NCBI GenBank assembly: GCA_963668015.2
Contig: CAXXCR010000006.1
Location: 16,213 to 80,212 of the forward strand
Direction of reading: 5' to 3'
DNA length: 64,000 nt
Source: Ilyobacter_A sp963668015
Lineage (GTDB): Bacteria; Fusobacteriota; Fusobacteriia; Fusobacteriales; Fusobacteriaceae
Part shown: positions 42,314-50,183 of the stretch, in pieces
Layout: the number at the start of each line of letters is the position of its first letter
How positions within the stretch are numbered: position 1 is the first letter of the stretch
Translations under genes and position numbers: made by a program
The notes under the pieces: generated by a model
The model's input: the letters and a program-made list of their open reading frames with translations, nothing else
Told to the model about the DNA's origin: nothing
Database searches by the model: none

Positions 42314-44173
42314 ATGGAAAAAGGCGTAAACGTCGAACAAATTATCCAGAATTTCCAACTAGACGTACTTAGCACCGGTGAAAGTTTTGAAAAAGAGATT
42401 GTTTTGTCAGCTGTTCATAGGCCTGGTGCGGAACTGACTGGATTTCCAATGAAAGATATCCCTGAAGTAGACAGCTCCATACACGTACTTGGAAAGGAAG
42501 AGATGAAATATCTTCATACTCTTGACGAAGCTCTAAAAAGAGATATTTTAGAAAAATATTTTTCATACCATTTTCCCTGTGCTGTTGTTACAAACGAAAC
42601 TCAAGTGGATGAGCTTTTCATCGAATATGCCAAACGATGCAATAAAACTGTGCTATACACAAAAATTAAAACAGAATCTTTTATAAGCAGATTGAAAAAA
42701 TTTCTAGAAAGCGAGCTGGCGCCGGAAATAGTATTAAATAAATTTACGCTTCTTGAAATATTTGGTATGGGGGTCCTCATCTACGGATATTCGGAGGCAA
42801 AAATAGGTACAACAATAGAACTGATTGAAAAGAACCATAAGTTTGTATCAGACAGCCTTCTGATACTGAAAAGGCAGGAGGAAGACAAGGTGATCGGCTC
42901 CAACGGTTTTGCCGAAGAAAATGAAAACAAACAATTCATACTCAACCTAACAAAGGGACACACAGTTGACGTCATCGATTTTTACGGTATAGGAGCCACT
43001 CGGAAATCAAAACAGGTCAATCTGGTAGTTAATCTTGAAAAATGGCAGGAAAAGAAATTTTATGATAGGCTGGGTATAGACCAACAGTATATGAATATAC
43101 TCGGTGTAGACATACCCAAAATAACCCTCCCGGTAAGAAAAGGAAGGAACCTAGCTATAATTGTAGAAACTGCTGCAATAAACCAGCGTCTGAAAATGAC
43201 CGGGGTAGATTCTGCAAGTTACTTTTTAAAGGAAACTGAAAGACTAATAAGAGAGAATAGAGAAAATAAGAAAGAGGTCGAAAATATGGGCTTTATTAAA
43301 ACTTTAAAAGTTCTCCAGTTAAAAGAAAAATTTGATCTAAAAGTTATAAACGGGCTGGAAAGTTTAGATGAAAATTTAATATTGAATACCAGTCTCCACA
43401 GACCGGCACTTGAGTTTTCTGGATTTTATGATGTGTTGGAAGAGGGCGGTGAAAATAGGCTTCAGCTGATAGCTGATACTGAGTTCAAATACCTAGACAG
43501 CCTACCGAAAGAAAAACGTGAACAAAACCTGTCAAAATATTTAGATCATGATTTCCCTGCAATAATACTGTCAGGGGTAAACAATATTCCAGATTATTTC
43601 CTTAACGAGGTTATTGCTAAAAATAAAATTCTTATGTCTACTGATAAAAACATAACAGAACTTATCTCTGATATAAACGAGTTCTTAGAAATATATTTTG
43701 CCCCATCACTCACCATGCATGGAGTGTATGTTGAGTTATTTGGGTTCGGTGTACTCTTAACTGGAAAAAGTGGAATAGGTAAAAGTGAAACCGCCCTCGA
43801 ACTTATACACCGTGGACACAGACTTATCGCAGATGATATGGTTAAATTTACCAAACATCCTAATAACCAAGTCGTAGGGTCTGCAGAAAAACTACCTTAC
43901 TTTATGGAAATAAGAGGTCTTGGAATAATAGATATAAAATCACTCTACGGACTAGGAGCTGTTAGGATGACCAAACAGCTTGATTTCATAATAGAAATGA
44001 AGGAGTTATCTGAAGACGAGTACCTGACTAAAACAAACTACCTGGAAACAAATATAGAAATCTTGGGAATACCTGTAAAAAAAGCTGAACTATATATCTC
44101 TTCTGGAAGAAATGCCGCTGCCATGGTTGAAGTTATAACTATGAGTCTGAGATCTAAAAAGATTAGGGTATGA
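42314..44173 (+). CDS. hprK: HPr kinase/phosphorylase with duplicated domains; frameshift near the C-terminus
   Basis: 619 residues containing two HprK-type units. The C-terminal unit (about 330-619) is canonical: MHGVYVELFGFGVLLTGKSG, P-loop GKSGIGKS (484-491), HRLIADDMV, and RGLGIIDIKSLYGLGAVR. The N-terminal unit (1-325) aligns along its length but has GYSEAKIG instead of the P-loop and SDS instead of ADD, so it is presumably inactive. The kinase acts on HPr Ser46 (24.3 kb). At 44160-44170 the frame ends early. Removing one A from AAAAA gives SKRLGYDPDFEYKQK and continues to a TGA at 44297, the normal-looking HprK tail. Confidence 0.9.
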   Translation: MEKGVNVEQIIQNFQLDVLSTGESFEKEIVLSAVHRPGAELTGFPMKDIPEVDSSIHVLGKEEMKYLHTLDEALKRDILEKYFSYHFPCAVVTNETQVDELFIEYAKRCNKTVLYTKIKTESFISRLKKFLESELAPEIVLNKFTLLEIFGMGVLIYGYSEAKIGTTIELIEKNHKFVSDSLLILKRQEEDKVIGSNGFAEENENKQFILNLTKGHTVDVIDFYGIGATRKSKQVNLVVNLEKWQEKKFYDRLGIDQQYMNILGVDIPKITLPVRKGRNLAIIVETAAINQRLKMTGVDSASYFLKETERLIRENRENKKEVENMGFIKTLKVLQLKEKFDLKVINGLESLDENLILNTSLHRPALEFSGFYDVLEEGGENRLQLIADTEFKYLDSLPKEKREQNLSKYLDHDFPAIILSGVNNIPDYFLNEVIAKNKILMSTDKNITELISDINEFLEIYFAPSLTMHGVYVELFGFGVLLTGKSGIGKSETALELIHRGHRLIADDMVKFTKHPNNQVVGSAEKLPYFMEIRGLGIIDIKSLYGLGAVRMTKQLDFIIEMKELSEDEYLTKTNYLETNIEILGIPVKKAELYISSGRNAAAMVEVITMSLRSKKIRV

Positions 44174-44312
44174 CCCGGATTTTGAATACAAACAAAAAAG
44201 CGAGGCTCTACAAGAGATAGAAGAACTAATAGAAGAAAAAAATGAAGAAAAAGAAAAAGATTATGCAAGATATAAAACGCCTGGTAAACGGGTTTGATGA
44301 TTAGGAGGATTT

Positions 44313-45189
44313 ATGTACAGAAAATATGGCAGCTTATTGCTTGACTACCTTGTCATCAACTTCGGAGCCTTAATTACAGCTGTGGGAATAGGGACTGTTT
44401 CTGGCTCCTTCAAAAATAGCTGCAGGCGGTGTATCGGGTATAGCCATAATATTCTACCACATGTTCGGATTTAATATAGGGTTCACAATGCTGCTTCTTA
44501 ATATCCCGCTATACCTAGCAGGAATGAAAGTCTTTGGAAAAATCTATGGCTTCAAAACATTTTTTGGTACCGTGATGCTCTCCTTTTACATAGATTTACT
44601 TAGAACTCTCATTCCGAATACCGACAAGCTAATCGATTTTTCGGTTGGCGGGAATATGGTGCTAGGTGCTATATTTGGAGGAGTTATTGCCGGTATAGGT
44701 CTAGGATTTATAATGAAATTTGGCGGCAGTACTGGCGGAACTGATATAATAGCTCAGATGCTGCATAAATTTATACATATACCTGTTGGATACGCCCTTA
44801 TGACAGTAGATATCCTCGTCCTGATCAGCGCCTCACTTATATTCGGCCTTGAAAAAGGATTGTATGCTGTACTTACCTTATACACTACCGGAATATTGAT
44901 AAATAAGGTTTTCGAGGGTATAAGCTACTCTAAGATGGTGTATATAATAAGTGACAAACACCAGGAAATTAAAGATGTTATAATTTCAGAAATTAACAGA
45001 GGTGGAACCTACCTATCTGGAAAAGGACTTTACACTGATATGGATAGAAATGTCATTATAACTGTTTTAAAGGCCCGAGAAATATATGAATTAAAATTAT
45101 GGGTAAAGGATATTGACCCCAATGCTTTTGTGATCATCTCTGAAGTATATGAGGTTTTAGGTGAAGGTTTTTCACCTTTTAATAAATAA
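44313..45189 (+). pseudogene. YitT-family (DUF161/DUF2179) membrane protein, frameshifted
   Basis: ATG 44313 has TTAGGAGG upstream. The first 30 residues (YGSLLLDYLVINFGALITAV) match YitT TM1. At the GGG near 44394 one extra G shifts the frame; without it the protein reads GLFLAPSKIAAGGVSGIAII, the family signature. The rest (44461-45189) is intact, with GGSTGGTDIIAQML and the C-terminal DUF2179 domain (YIISDKHQEIKDVIISEINR). Repaired length about 292 residues. Function of the family is unknown. Confidence 0.82.
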
Positions 45190-45224
45190 ACAACCTGGAA
45201 ATTATTTTTAGAAAGGATACTAAA

Positions 45225-45593
45225 ATGGATAAGATAATACTTAGAAATATGAAATTCTATGCCTATCACGGCGCCCTTGCAGAAGAGAATAAGTTGGGAC
45301 AGAATTTTTATATAGATTTAGACATCTATACCAGCCTTGATAACGCAGGTAAATCTGACAACCTGGATAAAAGCATAAATTATGCCGTAGTATATGAAAT
45401 GGTTAAAAAGACTACAACTGAAAATACCTTTAAACTTATAGAAAAATTAGCCAGTGAAGTAGCAAAAAACCTGCTTTTCTCATTTGATATTGATAAGATC
45501 TGGGTAAGAATTAGAAAACCAGAAGCTCCAATAAACGGAAATTTTGATTTTGTTGGTGTGGAAATGGTCAGGAAGAGGTCTGATTATGAATAA
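45225..45593 (+). CDS. folB: Dihydroneopterin aldolase
   Basis: 122 residues. Family motifs are IILRNMKFYAYHGALAEENK and GQNFYIDLDI, then INYAVVYEMVKKTT and FDFVGVEMVRKR. It makes 6-hydroxymethyl-dihydropterin for folate synthesis and is followed by folK with an 8-bp overlap. Confidence 0.95.
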   Translation: MDKIILRNMKFYAYHGALAEENKLGQNFYIDLDIYTSLDNAGKSDNLDKSINYAVVYEMVKKTTTENTFKLIEKLASEVAKNLLFSFDIDKIWVRIRKPEAPINGNFDFVGVEMVRKRSDYE

Positions 45594-46461
45594 TACAGTT
45601 TATCTCAGCCTAGGGTCAAATATAGGGGATAAATTTTATAATCTTTTATCCGCAATAACAGAACTGGATAAACTTCCACAAACAGCAGTTACAAAAGTTT
45701 CTAAATTCTACGAAACTGAACCTTGGGGATATGAAAATCAAGATTATTTCATTAACTGTGCCGTTGAACTTAGAACGGCACTTCTTCCTTATGAGCTGCT
45801 GAAAAAAATAAACGAGATAGAAGCAATTTTAAAACGTAAAAGATTGGTGAAGTGGGGGCCTAGAAGTATTGATATAGATATAATCTTCTACAACACCCTA
45901 AAAATAGACCTGCCCGAACTCAGCATCCCCCATCCGAGATATTTTCGGAGAAATTTTGTCCTAATACCGCTTATGGATATTTTCTACGACAAAAAAGAGA
46001 TAGCCAAGCACCTGAACGGTGATGCAGGTTCAATAAAAGAATACAAATACGATAAGCCTATTTTAATAAGTTCCTGCTTAATGGGCATTGACTGCAACTA
46101 TAAGGGAAGCAACAGCACATCTAAGCTTTTTACAGATATTTTAAAAAACTACCAATACAAACTTGCCTGTCCAGAAGTACTGGGTGGGCTTGGAATTCCC
46201 AGGGTCCCGGCAGAAATATCTGGAAATAAAGTTATTACAAAAAACGAAGCAGATGTCACAGAAAACTTTCGTTTAGGAGCCCAAAAAACGCTGGATATAG
46301 TAAAAAACTGCGAGATTGAGATAGCTGTACTAAAACAAAAAAGTCCATCTTGCGGTTGTGGTTCAATTTATGATGGAACATTCTCATCTAAGCTGATAAG
46401 CGGCAACGGACTCACTGCAGAACTGCTTCTAAAAAACGGGATTAATATAATATCTATTTAA
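45586..46461 (+). CDS. folK: FolK (HPPK) fused to a DUF523 domain
   Basis: 291 residues from ATG 45586 (AAGAGG upstream; overlaps folB by 8 bp). Residues 1-145 are HPPK: VYLSLGSNIGDKFYNLLSAI, YETEPWGYENQDYFINCAVE and WGPRSIDIDIIFYN. Residues 155-291 are a complete DUF523 domain: PILISSCLMGIDCNYKGSNS, KLACPEVLGGLGIPRVPAEI and LKQKSPSCGCGSIYDGTFS. The fusion suggests DUF523, with its conserved cysteines, works close to pterin or folate metabolism; this is inference. No frameshift is evident at the junction. Confidence 0.92.
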   Translation: MNNTVYLSLGSNIGDKFYNLLSAITELDKLPQTAVTKVSKFYETEPWGYENQDYFINCAVELRTALLPYELLKKINEIEAILKRKRLVKWGPRSIDIDIIFYNTLKIDLPELSIPHPRYFRRNFVLIPLMDIFYDKKEIAKHLNGDAGSIKEYKYDKPILISSCLMGIDCNYKGSNSTSKLFTDILKNYQYKLACPEVLGGLGIPRVPAEISGNKVITKNEADVTENFRLGAQKTLDIVKNCEIEIAVLKQKSPSCGCGSIYDGTFSSKLISGNGLTAELLLKNGINIISI

Positions 46462-46476
46462 CGGAGGGTAAACAGT

Positions 46477-47445
46477 ATGAATAATTTTACAGAGATTATC
46501 GGTGAAATAGAAAGCGCAAATAATATCATTATCAGCTCACATGTAAGTCCGGATGGAGACGCCATAGGAAGCGGTCTTGCCCTGATGCTGGCAGTGAAAA
46601 AATTAAAGGATAAAAACGGGGCTCTGAGTAATAAAAATATAAGGTTTGTCCTTGAGGAAGCTGTTCCAAAAAACTTAAGGTTTTTAAAGCACTGCAAATT
46701 GGTGGAAGTTTACAACCCTATGGAAAACTATGAGCATGACATCTTTATAGCGGTAGATTGTGCCACAAAGGAGAGAATGGGTAAGGTAAACGACATTATA
46801 GACCCGAAAGCTAAAATAATAAATATAGATCACCATACCAGCAACTCACTTTTTGGAAACCTGAACTATGTGCAGGAGATATCATCTACATCCGAAATAA
46901 TGTATAACTTCATAAAAAAACTTGATATACACATAGATCTTGATATGGCTGAAACCATATATACCGGGATAGTAAACGACACAGGAAACTTTGCCCATGA
47001 CAACGTCAGTGCGGATACCTTTATTATTGCTTCAAAATTAAAGCATATCGGGGTGGACACCAGTAAGGTTGTCAGAGAGTTTTTTCAGACTAAATCTATG
47101 TCTACACTAAAACTTATGGGCTTAACGCTCAATGGATTTCAATTTATAGATGAAAAGAAACTGACTTATTTTTTTCTTACACAGGATGCCTTAAAAAGTG
47201 TTGGAGGATCCAAAGAAGAGACAGAGGGACTTGTAGAGATACTGAGGTCGTATGAGGGCACAGAAGTGGCTTTATTCTTAAGGGAGGAAGCAGATGGAAG
47301 AATTAAAGGCAGCTTAAGGTCAAAAAGTGCCGATGTAAATAAAATCGCATCCATATTTGGAGGAGGCGGGCACGTAAAAGCAGCTGGCTTCAATACTGAT
47401 GCGAAAATAGATGAAATTATAAAGCAAGTTGTAGACAATCTTTAA
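46477..47445 (+). CDS. nrnA: DHH/DHHA1 phosphoesterase, NrnA-type oligoribonuclease/pAp phosphatase
   Basis: 322 residues. DHH motifs in order: ISSHVSPDGDAIGSGLAL, IAVDCATKERMG, IIDPKAKIINIDHHTSN (the DHH motif as DHH) and TGIVNDTGNF. The DHHA1 glycine motif is FGGGGHVKAAGF. It degrades short RNA, including products of c-di-nucleotide turnover, and pAp. Member of the folC operon. Confidence 0.93.
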   Translation: MNNFTEIIGEIESANNIIISSHVSPDGDAIGSGLALMLAVKKLKDKNGALSNKNIRFVLEEAVPKNLRFLKHCKLVEVYNPMENYEHDIFIAVDCATKERMGKVNDIIDPKAKIINIDHHTSNSLFGNLNYVQEISSTSEIMYNFIKKLDIHIDLDMAETIYTGIVNDTGNFAHDNVSADTFIIASKLKHIGVDTSKVVREFFQTKSMSTLKLMGLTLNGFQFIDEKKLTYFFLTQDALKSVGGSKEETEGLVEILRSYEGTEVALFLREEADGRIKGSLRSKSADVNKIASIFGGGGHVKAAGFNTDAKIDEIIKQVVDNL

Positions 47446-47485
47446 AATTTTGCTATATATGTCATTTAAAATTAGGAGGGGTTAA

Positions 47486-48406
47486 ATGGGTAAGTTAAAA
47501 AGTTTAACACTGGTATTTTTACTCGTTTTTCTGTTTACAGGCTGCGGGCAAACTAGGAGCCAGGTTAGAAAAGATGAGAAAATATCAAAATTGAGGGAGT
47601 ATGAAACTGATAAATCTCTTATTGGTCCCAAGCGCAGAATTGCAATTGCAAGTTTTAAAAATGAAACTAGGTTTGGTGACAGGAGGCTTGGGAATTCTGT
47701 GACAGATGTCTTCGTAACAGAGTTGGCAAAAACAGGCAGGTTTACTGTACTGGAAAGAGATGCTGTTGACAAACTTCTACAGGAGACCGATTTTTCTGCC
47801 ACCCTTGGCCAGGGGAGCATATCCCCCGAGCAGCAGTTTTTGGATGCAGACTATATAATAACTGGCGCCGTTACAAAATATGGTGTAAACACAGTTGGCA
47901 AAAAGAAACTTATATCCAGCTCTAAGGAACAGATTGCTGAAGTTTCTGTTGATGTGAAAATGATAAACGTTAGAAACGGGGAAATAATTTTTAGCGAAAC
48001 TGGTGAAGGTCTGGCAAGCATAAAATATGGAACAACTCTGGGAGTAGGCAGCAGCGGCGGGTACGACGAGAGTCTTGAACAGGAAGCTTTTAGGGCAGCT
48101 GCAATTAAGGTAATGGACAACATAATCGAAACTGTGGACAAGAGACCCTGGTCAGCTGCTGTGGTCAAATACACAGGTGGTAAAATATACATAAATTCAG
48201 GCATGAAAAGTAACCTTAAACCAGGTACAAAGCTGGATGTTTATAGTTTTGGCGACAAGATCGAATACAGAGGTAAATTCCTGGGATATGAGGAAAGAAA
48301 AGTCGGTAGGGCTGTTGTGTCGGACTACCTAGGCGAAGATGCCTCAATAGCAACTTATGAGGGGAAGAGTTTTAGGACTCCTGGAATTGTTAAGTTAGAA
48401 GATTGA
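47486..48406 (+). CDS. CsgG/HfaB-family outer-membrane lipoprotein
   Basis: 306 residues with a lipobox FLFTGC (Cys about 19). The CsgG core is RRIAIASFKNETRFGDRRLG, FVTELAKTGRFTVLERDAVD and QFLDADYIITGAVTKYGV. CsgG forms outer-membrane export channels for curli; related proteins act in other surface processes. No curli genes are present. Followed by the DUF799 gene, its usual companion. Confidence 0.9.
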   Translation: MGKLKSLTLVFLLVFLFTGCGQTRSQVRKDEKISKLREYETDKSLIGPKRRIAIASFKNETRFGDRRLGNSVTDVFVTELAKTGRFTVLERDAVDKLLQETDFSATLGQGSISPEQQFLDADYIITGAVTKYGVNTVGKKKLISSSKEQIAEVSVDVKMINVRNGEIIFSETGEGLASIKYGTTLGVGSSGGYDESLEQEAFRAAAIKVMDNIIETVDKRPWSAAVVKYTGGKIYINSGMKSNLKPGTKLDVYSFGDKIEYRGKFLGYEERKVGRAVVSDYLGEDASIATYEGKSFRTPGIVKLED

Positions 48407-48421
48407 TAGAGGTCAATGCCT

Positions 48422-49228
48422 ATGAAAAAAAAAATTATACTCTTGGAGATAATATTTTTCACTCTAATGATGTTTGGATGTGTTAGACAGGAAAGGATTT
48501 TAAAGACAAGTCCAGGCAACCCGCCTGTAATACTTGCTGTACTGCCTATTAACAATTTTAGCAACGATGTCCAAGGAGCTCAATTTTTCCGGAGTACACT
48601 CTATGAGAAACTGACCGCAAATCCCAAGGGATACAGGATAATGAATCTTGAGCTGACTGACAAAATTTTAAACGAGGCCGGTATAACAGACGGCGGACAG
48701 CTTTCTGTAGCTATGCCTATAGAGCTGTGTGAGCTTCTTAATGTAGACGGACTGCTTTATACTGATATGAAAAGCCTGGACCTCTTAACACTGCCTTTCT
48801 ATCATTTAAGAAGGGTTGAGGCACAATTCAAATTATATAGTTTTGAGAAACTTATTTGGCTTAAATCTATAAATACAAGCAATCGGTATGTAGAGGTGGA
48901 AAATATACTCAAAGCCATTGATGATCCAGAAGAGGGGTTCAAACGTGCCGGTGAATCAGTACTTGTGCACCAGGGTATAAAATTTTCCACGATAGCCCTT
49001 CTAGGGCATGAGTTAAAGCCTGAAATGGATCTGACTCTAGATAAATTTCTGGCATATATTCCCAAGGGAAACTCAGAAAACTCACCTTATTCTGAAATTG
49101 TTCTCGATAAACTCGAAGAGCTGCACAACAGGATACTGCAGGGTAAATCAATTATAAACGATGATATGTTTATTCAGGAAACCGAATTGGTAAATTTACA
49201 AGAAGACGGCATAACAATATTAAACTGA
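48422..49228 (+). CDS. DUF799 (GNA1162-like) putative lipoprotein
   Basis: 268 residues. ATG 48416 is only 3 nt from AGAGG, so ATG 48422 (9 nt) is preferred. Lipoprotein signal LMMFGC. The core is VILAVLPINNFSNDVQGAQF, SNDVQ through NPKGYRIMNLELTDKI, then LLNVDGLLYTDMKSLDLL, matching the GNA1162/DUF799 group. In other bacteria it is encoded with CsgG- and LPP20-type proteins. 15 bp downstream of csgG-like; same operon. Confidence 0.85.
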   Translation: MKKKIILLEIIFFTLMMFGCVRQERILKTSPGNPPVILAVLPINNFSNDVQGAQFFRSTLYEKLTANPKGYRIMNLELTDKILNEAGITDGGQLSVAMPIELCELLNVDGLLYTDMKSLDLLTLPFYHLRRVEAQFKLYSFEKLIWLKSINTSNRYVEVENILKAIDDPEEGFKRAGESVLVHQGIKFSTIALLGHELKPEMDLTLDKFLAYIPKGNSENSPYSEIVLDKLEELHNRILQGKSIINDDMFIQETELVNLQEDGITILN

Positions 49229-49244
49229 AAAGGGGTAGAGGTGT

Positions 49245-49574
49245 ATGTACGAACTAATATTTTTAAGACCTAAAAAATTGGATGACTGCAGGAAAATCGT
49301 TAGCTACATAAAAGATGAAAAGATCGTTCACATAAACTTAGAGGATCTAGATGAGAAGCTTAGCCAGAGAGTCCTCGACTTTATAAGTGGAGCAATATAT
49401 CTAAAAGAAGCTCAATTTTTAAATCCAACTAAGAGTGTATTTGTATCAATTCCTAAAGGAAGAACATTTTACCAGGACGAGACTGTAAAAATATCTCATA
49501 AAGATCAAGTATCGGAGATGCTGGATTTAAGATACGATGAAGAAGAGGCTATCAAGCCTAAGTTTAACAAATAG
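49245..49574 (+). CDS. sepF: SepF-like cell division protein
   Basis: 109 residues: YELIFLRPKKLDDCRKIVSY, then HINLEDLDEKLSQRVLDFIS and GAIYLKEAQFLNPTKSVFVS match the SepF core domain that binds FtsZ. The N-terminal membrane-binding helix of longer SepF proteins is missing. Its charged C-terminal tail is unusual. GAGGTGT precedes the ATG. Confidence 0.85.
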   Translation: MYELIFLRPKKLDDCRKIVSYIKDEKIVHINLEDLDEKLSQRVLDFISGAIYLKEAQFLNPTKSVFVSIPKGRTFYQDETVKISHKDQVSEMLDLRYDEEEAIKPKFNK

Positions 49575-49586
49575 GATCTGGTATCT

Positions 49587-50153
49587 GTGAATTATTTGGT
49601 ACACAGTATCCTGTCTGAAGAATCCGACGAGCACCTGGGAAACCTAATAGGAGATTATGTCCGTGGCAATTTAGACTTATTGGACTTCTCTAACGGAGTG
49701 AAAGCAGGCATAAGACTGCATAGGGAGATCGACAGTTTTTCAAACTCCAACTGTTTTTTCATACAGAGTAGAGGAAAGCTGAAAAAATACGGCCACTATT
49801 CAGGTGTAATTGTAGATATTTTTTACGACCATTTCCTGGCAAATAACTGGGACAAATTTTCAACTGTTGATCTATACTTGTACACCCAAGAAATCTACAC
49901 ACTCCTGGATAAAAACAGTGAAATACTTCCTGAGAAGTTTTTGCCGGCTTTTAGGTATATGAAGTCGAAAAATTCTCTCTACAATTATAAGGATATTGAT
50001 TTCATAGAAGAGGTCCTTTACGGGGTCAGCTCCAGGTTTAAAAGAGAAAATAATATCTATGAATCTGTTTCAGAGTTAAAAGAGTTCTATGCAGATTTTG
50101 AAAAGGACTTTTTTAATTTTTTCAATGATATAAAACTCTACCTTAATAGATAA
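49587..50153 (+). CDS. acpH: Acyl carrier protein phosphodiesterase
   Basis: 188 residues from GTG 49587. MNYLVHSILS, LGNLIGDYVRGN, VKAGIRLHREIDSF and GHYSGVIVDIFYDHFLANNW are the AcpH (YajB) signatures, with the HD-like metal residues. It removes phosphopantetheine from ACP. Last gene of the folC operon, with a strong terminator. Confidence 0.9.
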   Translation: MNYLVHSILSEESDEHLGNLIGDYVRGNLDLLDFSNGVKAGIRLHREIDSFSNSNCFFIQSRGKLKKYGHYSGVIVDIFYDHFLANNWDKFSTVDLYLYTQEIYTLLDKNSEILPEKFLPAFRYMKSKNSLYNYKDIDFIEEVLYGVSSRFKRENNIYESVSELKEFYADFEKDFFNFFNDIKLYLNR

Positions 50154-50181
50154 AGGGAAGCTTATAAAAGCTTCCCTTTTT
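50152..50181. terminator. Bidirectional terminator
   Basis: AAAGGGAAGCTT pairs with AAGCTTCCCTTT, with T5. It is between convergent acpH and the PBP1A gene. Confidence 0.92.
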
Positions 50182-50183
50182 AT

